This document shows positions 6,375 through 13,424 of a stretch of 24,076 bases of DNA, piece after piece. Under the pieces are notes generated by a model. It had not been told where the DNA came from. It did no database searches and was given only the letters and a program-made list of their open reading frames with translations. The first letter of the stretch is position 1, and the number at the start of each line of letters is the position of its first letter. Origin of the DNA: UBA6136 sp964344495 (lineage in GTDB: Bacteria; Pseudomonadota; Gammaproteobacteria; Methylococcales; Methylococcaceae); assembly GCA_964344495.1 (NCBI GenBank), contig CAYFNI010000030.1, positions 1-24,076 of the forward strand, written 5' to 3'. A program made the translations under genes and the position numbers.

Positions 6375-7555
6375 ACACAGAGTTCGATCTTCTCATCATC
6401 GGCGGCGGTCTGGTTGGCGGCAGCCTGGCCCTGGCACTCAAGGACTCGGGCCTGAAGATCGCGCTGGTGGAGGCCGTCAGCGAGGCCGAACGGGTGGCGT
6501 CGCCTGCCAACGAGCGGGCATTGGCGCTCTCTCGCGGGACGGTGCAGATTCTCGAACGCCTGCGGGTCTGGTCCGCGGTTCAGCCCCACGCCATGCCGAT
6601 TCGCCATATTCACGTCTCGGATCGCGGCCATTTCGGCAAGACCCGGCTGCATGCGCATGACCGGGCGGTCGATGCGCTGGGATACGTTGCCCTGGCCAAG
6701 CATGTGGAAGGGGCCATCCAGGCGCAGCTGGCGTCAGCCTCCGTGACGGCATTTTGCCCGGCCCGCGTGGTCGGGCTGAAAGCGGGCCATGATGCGGTTT
6801 TCGCGACGCTGAAACAGGGTGATGAAAGCCTCAACCTGAAGGCGCGGCTGTGCGTGGCGGCCGATGGTGGCAACTCGACCGTGCGAACGCTGCTGGGCAT
6901 CGAGCAGGTGGTGCGCGAGTACGGGCAGACGGCCATCGTGGCCGAAGTCCAGACCGAAAAGGACACTGCCTTCACGGCTTATGAGCGCTTCACCCGCTCC
7001 GGCCCGCTGGCGATGTTGCCGCTGGGTCGCCATGCCTGCTCGGTGGTCTGGTCACTGCACGATGCGGATGCGCAGGACATGTTGCAGCGCGGCGACGGGG
7101 AATGGATCGAGGCCCTGCAGGACGCTTTCGGGCAGTGGCTCGGCCGTCTGTCGCTGGCCTCCCGGCCACAGGGCTTTCCGCTCCGACTGGTGCAGGCGGC
7201 TCGGATGACGGACGAGCGGGTGGTGCTGATCGGCAATGCCTCGCACCAGATTCATCCGGTGGCCGGACAAGGTTTCAATCTCGGTCTTCGGGATGCCGAG
7301 GTGCTGGCCGAGCACCTGTTGGCGCAACACCGCCTGGGCGACGATATCGGAGCCGAGGATTTCCTGGGCCACTTCGCCGCCGCCCGGCGCCGCGACCTGA
7401 ATCGGGTCGTGGGTTTCACGGACGGTCTGGTACGGGTTTTTTCGAGCGATTTCGGGCCCGTCATGCGGGTGCGCAATCTCGCCCTGATGGCACTGGACCG
7501 GATTCCGGCTGCCAAGCGGCTGTTGACGCATTACGCGATGGGTTATCGGGGCTGA
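6371..7555 (+). CDS. ubiH: 2-octaprenyl-6-methoxyphenol hydroxylase UbiH (FAD monooxygenase)
   Basis: UbiH is one of the flavin monooxygenases that hydroxylate the ubiquinone ring during aerobic coenzyme Q synthesis. The 394-residue protein begins with the Rossmann motif IIGGGLVGGSLALAL. It has the mid-protein VAADGGNSTVR (DG motif) and the C-terminal FAD-ribityl motif IGNASHQIHPVAGQGFN. Its location after pepP, with start and stop overlapping, is the classic ubiH position; the related UbiI and UbiF share the fold, so context decides the name. It ends convergently with a small lipoprotein gene 21 bases on. No second ubi hydroxylase follows it here. Confidence 0.93.
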   Translation: MNTEFDLLIIGGGLVGGSLALALKDSGLKIALVEAVSEAERVASPANERALALSRGTVQILERLRVWSAVQPHAMPIRHIHVSDRGHFGKTRLHAHDRAVDALGYVALAKHVEGAIQAQLASASVTAFCPARVVGLKAGHDAVFATLKQGDESLNLKARLCVAADGGNSTVRTLLGIEQVVREYGQTAIVAEVQTEKDTAFTAYERFTRSGPLAMLPLGRHACSVVWSLHDADAQDMLQRGDGEWIEALQDAFGQWLGRLSLASRPQGFPLRLVQAARMTDERVVLIGNASHQIHPVAGQGFNLGLRDAEVLAEHLLAQHRLGDDIGAEDFLGHFAAARRRDLNRVVGFTDGLVRVFSSDFGPVMRVRNLALMALDRIPAAKRLLTHYAMGYRG

Positions 7556-7576
7556 CGGCTCCGGCCCCGCCGATCG

Positions 7577-7951
7577 CTAGAGTTGCGGCAAGCCGGATTC
7601 CAGCATCCAGCGTCCGCTGTCTTCGTCCTGATGCCATCGTTGCTGGTCGATCAGGGTTTTTTCAACGAGGCTGCCGGCCGGGATGTAGTGGATTTCAGCG
7701 GTCTGCATCATGACTTTGCCGCTGGGCAGGACATCCCGAAACTGGATGTTGTAGGACGTGATCTGGATGTCATCCAGCGCTTTCCAATCCGGCGGGGCGC
7801 TTTGCACCGGATCCAGGTAACCGGCCGCTTTCTTGAACTGGTTCCAGCGGATGGCCGCGCCATAGCCGCTGACCTGTTCTTCCATTTTCATCAACTCGAA
7901 ATCGTGTGAGCATCCGGCCAGCAGCAGGCTGACGGCGAACCATTTCTTCAT
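7577..7951 (-). CDS. Small putative lipoprotein of unknown function
   Basis: The 124-residue protein starts MKKWFAVSLLLAGCSH: a basic N-terminus, a short hydrophobic core and a clean lipobox (LLAGC), so it should be lipidated and anchored on the periplasmic side. The frame extends 25 codons further upstream to 8026, but the ATG at 7951 gives the signal peptide and is preferred. The mature part is acidic and polar, with a QFKKAAGYLDP stretch and a likely beta-rich C-terminal half (FRDVLPSGKVMMQTAEIHYI); the W-rich end RWHQDEDSGRWMLESG suggests a small domain. I do not recognise a named family with confidence. It lies between ubiH and a DUF6694-like gene, divergent from the latter. Confidence 0.75.
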   Translation of the reverse strand: MKKWFAVSLLLAGCSHDFELMKMEEQVSGYGAAIRWNQFKKAAGYLDPVQSAPPDWKALDDIQITSYNIQFRDVLPSGKVMMQTAEIHYIPAGSLVEKTLIDQQRWHQDEDSGRWMLESGLPQL

Positions 7952-8122
7952 TCTGACGGTCTCATCCAGCGTGGTGAACGGGTCTGAGGGTGTGTCCCTG
8001 ATGGGAAGCCGGCTTCCAAAGCACATCCGTCGGGATTTTCACCCACCTTTCAGGGGGCATTTTGGCGCCGTTTCGCGCTAAAATCGCATGGTATCAATTT
8101 TGAAAACCTCGGCGGATCTACT

Positions 8123-8578
8123 ATGAAAGTTATATTTTGGGTCATGGGCTTGTTGGCGGTGATCTACTTCATGTCAGCCTTCACTCAAACCACCCGAGGC
8201 ATTGACGGTTCCAATCAGCGTTCGGCCGCCAACTCGGTCAAGAAGCTGAAGCGCTTCATGACGACGCAGCAGCAGCACATCTTCGAGACGTCCTACGGTG
8301 TGCTGGGTGCAATCAAGTCCAAGGAAGGCCCGGATGCGTTTCTGCCGTTTGTGGATGGCAAGACACCGGACGAGATCATCGATCTGGCGCGACAGGCCGT
8401 GAATGACCGCATCGCCGCCGGCGATCCGGACTTCGTGAAGTACGGCAGCTGGGATAATCTGGTCGGCCTCGGCACGACGACGACGAGACCGGACGGCAAG
8501 CAGGAACCGGTACAGCCGTTGCGAAATTCGACCCGCAGCGGTCGGGATCCCGCGGCAGTCCCGGCACCTGCCCGCTAG
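8123..8578 (+). CDS. DUF6694-like protein with an N-terminal membrane anchor
   Basis: The 151-residue protein opens with one hydrophobic helix (VIFWVMGLLAVIYFMSAF) and has no lipobox cysteine, so it is probably anchored in the inner membrane with a periplasmic body. The segment IDGSNQRSAANSVKKLKRFM followed by FETSYGVLGAIK and DGKTPDEIIDLARQ resembles the DUF6694 pattern (a DGS-start helix, then a DGKT-EEII helix) known mainly from lipoproteins. That assignment is from pattern memory. The C-terminal 35 residues are polar and proline/alanine rich, probably disordered. The preceding 171-base gap (7952-8122) must contain divergent promoters; an AT-rich TAAAAT near 8080 is the only candidate seen. 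It ends five bases from the rsmI stop. Confidence 0.72.
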   Translation: MKVIFWVMGLLAVIYFMSAFTQTTRGIDGSNQRSAANSVKKLKRFMTTQQQHIFETSYGVLGAIKSKEGPDAFLPFVDGKTPDEIIDLARQAVNDRIAAGDPDFVKYGSWDNLVGLGTTTTRPDGKQEPVQPLRNSTRSGRDPAAVPAPAR

Positions 8579-8583
8579 GTGTT

Positions 8584-9453
8584 TCATCCGTCCGGTTGTT
8601 CAGACAGTCGGAGCGCGGCTCGGTAGACCACCTCCTTGCGCGCTCCGCTGATTTCGGTCGTCAGCGCCACCGCCGACTTGACCGAATGATCACGCAGCAA
8701 AATCGCCAGAATGCGCTGTTGATCAGGGGTCAACTGATCCTGCTCAGACGTATCGCTCGCACCCTCGATCAAAACCACGAACTCGCCTAACCCCATCTCG
8801 GGGTTGCCTTCCATCATCGCCACCACCTCGGCCATGGTCGTTTCGACCACGGTTTCATACCGCTTGGTCAGTTCGCGGGCCACCACCAGACGGCGCCCGG
8901 CGGGAAACTGGCGTGCAGCATCTTCCAGCATCTCGGCGATGCGATGTGAGGACTCATAGAAAATCAGCGTCCGCGTTTCGTGCCGGAGTTGCTCGAAAAA
9001 ACTGAGCCGGGCCTGTCGCTTGCGGGGTGGGAACCCCTCGAAGGCGAACCGGTGGCTGGGCATGCCGGATGCACAGAGCGCGGCAATCAGGGCACAGGGT
9101 CCGGGAATGGGTACGACGCGGATGCCCGCGGCGCGAGCGGCTCGCACCAGCGGATAGCCCGGATCGTTGATCAGGGGCGTGCCCGCATCCGATATCAGGG
9201 CGACCCGCTGACCGGCCTGCAGGCGCTCGACCAGACGGGCCGAGTGGGCATCCTCATTATGCTCGTGCAGTGCCAGCAAGGGCTTGTCGATGCCGTAATG
9301 GTCCAGCAGCGGGCGGCTGTGGCGGGTGTCCTCGCAGGCGATCAGGTCGACTTTTTTCAGCACTTCGACCGCCCGGAAAGTGAAGTCATCCAAATTGCCG
9401 ATGGGTGTGGCCACTAGGTATAGTTCGCCGGGGGCGGTGCGTATTTCATGCAT
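8584..9453 (-). CDS. rsmI: 16S rRNA (cytidine1402-2'-O)-methyltransferase RsmI
   Basis: RsmI 2'-O-methylates C1402 in the decoding centre of 16S rRNA, using SAM. The 289-residue protein matches the family. LYLVATPIGNLDDFTFRA near the N-terminus and LISDAGTPLINDPGYPL are signatures of the tetrapyrrole-methylase-like fold, with PIPGPCALIAAL, FEGFPPRK and FYESSHRI following. A C-terminal HTH-like tail (SAVALTTEISGARKEVVYR) is also typical. It is divergent from lpoA, the arrangement seen in E. coli (rsmI/yraL beside yraM). The gap to lpoA is about 39 bases, so its promoter must overlap the start of the opposite gene. Confidence 0.96.
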   Translation of the reverse strand: MHEIRTAPGELYLVATPIGNLDDFTFRAVEVLKKVDLIACEDTRHSRPLLDHYGIDKPLLALHEHNEDAHSARLVERLQAGQRVALISDAGTPLINDPGYPLVRAARAAGIRVVPIPGPCALIAALCASGMPSHRFAFEGFPPRKRQARLSFFEQLRHETRTLIFYESSHRIAEMLEDAARQFPAGRRLVVARELTKRYETVVETTMAEVVAMMEGNPEMGLGEFVVLIEGASDTSEQDQLTPDQQRILAILLRDHSVKSAVALTTEISGARKEVVYRAALRLSEQPDG

Positions 9454-9492
9454 GGCGTGTCATTCTGCAAAGAGGGGTTTGTGGACGTGTGG

Positions 9493-10281
9493 ATGCGGTT
9501 GGCTTACCGGACAGGGATGCTGTGTATAGCCTGCCTTACGGTCGGCTGCCAGAGCCCTGCGCCCGTTCAGGATCGCACGGTGTTGCCACCCATGGATCCC
9601 CAGGCCGCCGTATTGCTGGAGTCGGGCAGTTATTCGGGCGCCATGCAGCGTTTCGAGCAGATGGCCCGGGCCGCGTCCGTACCCGATCATTACTGGCTGG
9701 AAGCCGCCGATGCAGCACTGCGGGCGGGCAACCAGGCCCATGCGCAGGAACTGGCCGGCCGGGTCAACCCGCAACGTCTGGCGCCGGGGGATCTGGACCG
9801 GTTCCGGTTATTGGGTGCGCGCATCGCCCTGAATCAGGGTCAGGCCTCGGTCGCTTTGAGCGATCTGGCCTTGCTGTCCGGTCATGCGCTGGCGCCCGCC
9901 GACAGGAAAAATTACCACATCCTCCGCGCTTCCGCCCTCGATCAGTCAGGCGAGCCGGTCGCCAGCGCGGCCGAGCGCGTGATGCTGGACTCGCTGCTGA
10001 CTCAGGCAAATGACATTGGCCACAACCATCAGGTCATTCTCGAAACGCTGGCACGGGCTCCGGCGGTTGCCCTGCGGAGTGCTGCTTGCCGGCCACCGGA
10101 TGCGCTGTGCGGGTGGATCGGGTTGACGTTGGCTCTCAGGGACACGCCGCAAGGGGATCAACCGGCGGCGCTGGCGCGCTGGCGTGCCGACTACCCCAGC
10201 CATCCGGCGGAATTGTCAGGGCTTGCTGAGCCCGCCCGTGAGCGGAGCTCTGCACTGGAGCCGGCGCATGCAGCGAACTGA
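9493..10281 (+). CDS. lpoA: LpoA-like penicillin-binding protein activator, N-terminal TPR domain only
   Basis: LpoA is an outer-membrane lipoprotein that activates the peptidoglycan synthase PBP1A. The 262-residue product starts MRLAYRTGMLCIACLTVGCQ, a signal peptide with a somewhat weak lipobox (TVGC). The rest is the helical TPR-like N-domain: YSGAMQRFEQMARA, HYWLEAADAALRAGN, SVALSDL and WIGLTLALRDTP, ending WRADYPSHPAELSG. In the family that WR..YP.HPA stretch marks the junction to a roughly 350-residue periplasmic-binding-like C-domain that contacts PBP1A; here the protein ends 20 residues later. A GTG at 9487, better spaced from an AGAGGGG site, could be the true start. Context (rsmI divergent, yraN-diaA after) fixes the identity. 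Confidence 0.82.
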   Translation: MRLAYRTGMLCIACLTVGCQSPAPVQDRTVLPPMDPQAAVLLESGSYSGAMQRFEQMARAASVPDHYWLEAADAALRAGNQAHAQELAGRVNPQRLAPGDLDRFRLLGARIALNQGQASVALSDLALLSGHALAPADRKNYHILRASALDQSGEPVASAAERVMLDSLLTQANDIGHNHQVILETLARAPAVALRSAACRPPDALCGWIGLTLALRDTPQGDQPAALARWRADYPSHPAELSGLAEPARERSSALEPAHAAN

Positions 10282-10624
10282 CCGCGGCCGATGGGCCGAA
10301 GACGAAGCGCTGTCCCGACTGCAGCAGCGCGGCCTGGTTCTGGTAGAACGTAATTTCCGTTCCCGGTACGGGGAAATAGATCTGATCATGCGGGATGCGC
10401 GAACGCTGGTGTTCGTCGAAGTCCGTTACCGTGCCTCCAGCCGCTTTGGCAGTGCCCTGGAGAGCGTCAACCCCCAGAAACAGGGCCGTCTGATCCTGAC
10501 CGCGGCGCATTATCTCAAGCAAAATCGCTTATCCTGTGCCACCCGTTTCGACGTGGCTGCCTTACAGCCAGGACGGGATGGCTTGACTCTGGAATGGATC
10601 AAGGGCGCCTTTCAGGCTGACTAG
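10268..10624 (+). CDS. yraN: YraN family (UPF0102) endonuclease-like protein
   Basis: The 118-residue protein belongs to UPF0102, a small PD-(D/E)XK nuclease-like fold of unsettled function. The core is visible as RYGEIDLI (E36, D38) followed by TLVFVEVRYR (E51, R53); an arginine stands where classical nucleases have lysine, as I recall for E. coli YraN too. The start at 10268 overlaps the last 14 bases of lpoA; the longer in-frame extension covers lpoA and shows no family similarity. It is followed 23 bases later by diaA, reproducing the lpoA-yraN-diaA order of enterics. Confidence 0.93.
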   Translation: MQRTDRGRWAEDEALSRLQQRGLVLVERNFRSRYGEIDLIMRDARTLVFVEVRYRASSRFGSALESVNPQKQGRLILTAAHYLKQNRLSCATRFDVAALQPGRDGLTLEWIKGAFQAD

Positions 10625-10647
10625 GCTCAACGGCAGACGCAATCATC

Positions 10648-11235
10648 ATGGATTTTCTGGAACGTATTACGCAGCAGTTCACGGTCCACCACGAGACCTC
10701 TCTGGACACGCTGTCAGTGTTGGGCAGACACATTGAGGAAGCAGGGCTGAGGCTGGCCAATTGTCTGCTCAATGACGGCAAGATCCTCGCGTGTGGCAAC
10801 GGCGGCTCGGCGGCCGAGGCGCAGCATTTTTCTTCGGAGCTTCTGAATCGCTTCGATCGCGATCGGCCCGGCCTGCCGGCCATTGCGCTGACGGGCGATG
10901 TGTCAGCCCTGACCTCCATCGCCAATGATTACCGGTTCGATGAGGTATTCGCGAAGCCGATCCGTGCGCTCGGTCATAGCCGCGACATTCTGGTGATCTA
11001 TACCACCAGTGGTAATTCCGGCAACCTTCTCAAGGCGGTATCGGCGGCCCATGACCGCGACATGGATATCATCGTGCTGAGCGGCCGTGACGGCGGTGCG
11101 CTGGCGCCGCTGCTGCGGGAGAGTGATCTTGAGATCCGGATTCCATCGACGGTGACGGCGCGGGTTCAGGAGATGCACCTGCTGATCACGCATTGTCTGT
11201 GCGATCTGATTGATGTCCAGCTGTTCGGCGAGTAA
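10648..11235 (+). CDS. diaA: DnaA initiator-associating protein DiaA (SIS domain)
   Basis: DiaA is a tetrameric SIS-domain protein that binds DnaA and promotes its assembly at oriC. The 195-residue protein equals the E. coli length of 196. ACGNGGSAAEAQHFSSEL (residues 48-65), SIANDYRFDEVFAK and YTTSGNSGNLLKA are the sugar-phosphate-isomerase motifs. The close paralogue GmhA (sedoheptulose 7-phosphate isomerase) has the same motifs, so the gene neighbourhood decides in favour of DiaA. A cluster of DnaA boxes lies about 5.5 kb downstream in the same window. The ATG at 10648 follows yraN by 23 bases. Confidence 0.85.
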   Translation: MDFLERITQQFTVHHETSLDTLSVLGRHIEEAGLRLANCLLNDGKILACGNGGSAAEAQHFSSELLNRFDRDRPGLPAIALTGDVSALTSIANDYRFDEVFAKPIRALGHSRDILVIYTTSGNSGNLLKAVSAAHDRDMDIIVLSGRDGGALAPLLRESDLEIRIPSTVTARVQEMHLLITHCLCDLIDVQLFGE

Positions 11236-11241
11236 TCCTGC

Positions 11242-12636
11242 ATGTCTCTGAATCCCCGCTTTCTCTCCCGGCTGGCCGAGATTTTTCCGGCCGACCGGCT
11301 GTTCACGGATCCGGCTGATTGCTGGGTCTACGGTTATGACAACAGCAAGCGGCAGGTGCTGCCGGATGCGGTGGTTTTTCCCGATACCCACGCCCAGACG
11401 CTGGCGTTGGTTCGGTTGTGCAACGAGTTTTTGGTGCCGCTGACGGCCCGCGGTCGCGGGACCGGCACAACCGGCGCCACGGTACCGCTCAAACACGGTG
11501 TGGTGGCCTCGTTCGAGCGGATGCAGCGGGTGCTGGAGTTTTCCTCCGATAACCGCTTCATCGTCGTCGAGCCGGGCATCACCAATCAGGCGGTTCAGGA
11601 TTACGTGAAGCCGCACGGCTTTTTTTGGCCGCCCGACCCGACCAGCGCGGCCTTTTGCAGCGTCGGCGGTAATCTGGCCTATAACTCGGCCGGTCCGCGG
11701 GCGGTCAAGTACGGAACGCCGCGCGAAAACACTCTGGGCCTGCGGGCCATTTCCGGCGCCGGCGAAGAATTGAAGCTCGGCGTTTTTACCACCAAGGGGG
11801 TCGTCGGCTATGACCTGACGCGCCTTTTGATCGGTTCGGAAGGCACGCTGGCGCTGATCACCGAAGCGACCCTGAAGCTGACGCCTCTGCCACAGGACAA
11901 ACGGACGCTGCGGGCGGTCTATCGCGATGTCAGTGCCGCCGCCCGGGCGATCGCGCGCATCATGGCGCAACCGGCGGTGCCGTGTGCGCTTGAGTTCATC
12001 GACGGCAACGCCATTGATATGGTCAGGCGCTATTCGACCGCGGGTCTACCGGATCAGGCCGGCGCCTTGCTGATGATTGAAGTCGACGGCTTCGCCGAAG
12101 CCATGCTGCCGCAAATCGAGAGTATCCGCGAAGCGGCCGAGGTTGAGGGTCTGGTGGAGTTCCGGATTGCGGCCAGCGCCGAGGAAGTGGATGCCCTGTG
12201 GCAGACACGCAAGGCGCTTTCGCCCACGCTCAGGAAAATTGCGCCCAAAAAGATCAACGAGGATGTCGTGGTTCCGGTCACGGAGTTGCCGGACCTGATC
12301 TGCGGGCTGGATGAGTTGTCTCGGCGCTATGCGCTGCCGATCGTCAACTTTGGTCATGCGGGCAACGGCAATATCCACGTCAACCTGCTTTATGATCCCG
12401 GCCAGCCGGGCGAAAGCCAGAAAGCGCATGATTGCCTCGATGAGATGTTCTCGCTGGTCTTGCGACTACGAGGCACCTTGTCGGGCGAGCACGGCGTCGG
12501 GATCGAGAAGCGGGATTATGTGGACCGGGAACTGGATGCGGCGTCGCTCGGTGTGATGAATCAGATCAAGTCGGTGTTCGATCCGAATGGCATCCTGAAC
12601 TGGGGCAAAGGGCTGCCCCTGGCACCGTCCACTTAG
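11242..12636 (+). CDS. FAD-linked oxidoreductase, GlcD / D-lactate dehydrogenase family
   Basis: The 464-residue protein has the PCMH-type FAD-binding domain (TARGRGTGTTGATVPL, then EPGITNQAVQDYV and SVGGNLAYNSAGPRAVKYG) and the FAD-oxidase C-terminal domain. FGHAGNGNIHVNL begins near residue 370, GTLSGEHGVG lies near 413, and the terminal DPNGILNWGKGL is also present. These motifs are shared by glycolate oxidase GlcD, D-lactate dehydrogenases and D-2-hydroxyglutarate dehydrogenase; the natural 2-hydroxyacid cannot be told from sequence. No GlcE or GlcF partner is present. It starts six bases after diaA, where enterics have dolP (yraP), and its stop overlaps that of the convergent cyclase gene. 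Confidence 0.88.
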   Translation: MSLNPRFLSRLAEIFPADRLFTDPADCWVYGYDNSKRQVLPDAVVFPDTHAQTLALVRLCNEFLVPLTARGRGTGTTGATVPLKHGVVASFERMQRVLEFSSDNRFIVVEPGITNQAVQDYVKPHGFFWPPDPTSAAFCSVGGNLAYNSAGPRAVKYGTPRENTLGLRAISGAGEELKLGVFTTKGVVGYDLTRLLIGSEGTLALITEATLKLTPLPQDKRTLRAVYRDVSAAARAIARIMAQPAVPCALEFIDGNAIDMVRRYSTAGLPDQAGALLMIEVDGFAEAMLPQIESIREAAEVEGLVEFRIAASAEEVDALWQTRKALSPTLRKIAPKKINEDVVVPVTELPDLICGLDELSRRYALPIVNFGHAGNGNIHVNLLYDPGQPGESQKAHDCLDEMFSLVLRLRGTLSGEHGVGIEKRDYVDRELDAASLGVMNQIKSVFDPNGILNWGKGLPLAPST

Positions 12637-13424
12637 TCGCGCACCACCGCTACCGCCCTGAGGGGCGCTCCGCTGCCGCCTTCAATCTTCATCGGCAGCG
12701 CGACCACTTCACTGCCTGTGGCAGGCAACTGATCCAGGCCCTTGAGGTTCTCGAAGATCGGGATATGGTCGTGGGCGAAGATCCGGTGACACTCAAACCG
12801 GGTGGATTGGCCATAATCAATGCTGGCCGTGTCCAGCCCCACCGCTTTGATATGACGCTGCTGAACCAGCCATTGCGCGGCATCGGGACCGAGTCCCGGA
12901 AAGTGGAGCCTGGCGATGGCGGCAGTGCCTCGTTCTGCCGTGCCGAGGTATTGTTCGGCGTCTGGCCAATAGCGGTCATACCCGGTTCGCAACAGTACGA
13001 TGCTGCCATCCGGGATGCGGCCATTCGTATTCTCCCAGGCCTGCAGATCCGCAACGCCGATGAGGTAATCGCGGTTGGCTTTTGCCTTGCCGCTCACATC
13101 GACCATGATCGCAGGACCTATGGTCTGATTCAGCGCAATACGTTCGACGGTCTCGCCGGCCGCATCAAAATGAATTGGCGCATCCATGTGGGTACCGCCA
13201 TGTTCGGCAGCGGTGTAGCGATTGGCCGAGTAGTGATAGCCCTTGTCCGTGGTGCCATCGAAGACCGTTTCCAGCTTGAAATGGTCCGCGTTCGGCCAGT
13301 AGATGGTTTTGTCGGAGAAATCGTGGGTCAGGTCGATCCAGCGACCCTGGGTCATCCGGTCCGTTGGGTAGGTGCATGCCGCCAGCATGAGCGGAAGTGC
13401 GGCAATCAGGCGATGACATTTCAT
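12633..13424 (-). CDS. Cyclase family protein (kynurenine formamidase-like), predicted lipoprotein
   Basis: This is a 263-residue member of the metal-dependent cyclase / kynurenine formamidase family. The metal-binding signature is complete: H75, H79, D81 and H85 in HGGTHMDAPIHF. Other family segments are WIDLTHDFSDKTIYWP and GLDTASIDYG. Unusually, it begins MKCHRLIAALPLMLAACTYP, a signal peptide with a lipobox cysteine at residue 17, so the enzyme is probably exported and lipidated. Its substrate is unknown; family members hydrolyse N-formylkynurenine, isatin or related amides and lactams. Its ATG overlaps the stop of the upstream phosphopantetheinyl transferase gene (ATGA), indicating one operon. 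No other tryptophan-degradation genes are nearby. Confidence 0.85.
   Translation of the reverse strand: MKCHRLIAALPLMLAACTYPTDRMTQGRWIDLTHDFSDKTIYWPNADHFKLETVFDGTTDKGYHYSANRYTAAEHGGTHMDAPIHFDAAGETVERIALNQTIGPAIMVDVSGKAKANRDYLIGVADLQAWENTNGRIPDGSIVLLRTGYDRYWPDAEQYLGTAERGTAAIARLHFPGLGPDAAQWLVQQRHIKAVGLDTASIDYGQSTRFECHRIFAHDHIPIFENLKGLDQLPATGSEVVALPMKIEGGSGAPLRAVAVVRD

Noticed and set aside
10854..10865. Palindrome CGATCGCGATCG
   Set aside because: It falls inside the diaA coding sequence at conserved codons (FDRDR), occurs once, and is explained by codon use.
10903..11970. A 355-codon minus-strand open frame
   Set aside because: It covers diaA and the GlcD-like gene antisense, spans their junction, and has the low-complexity composition of a shadow frame.
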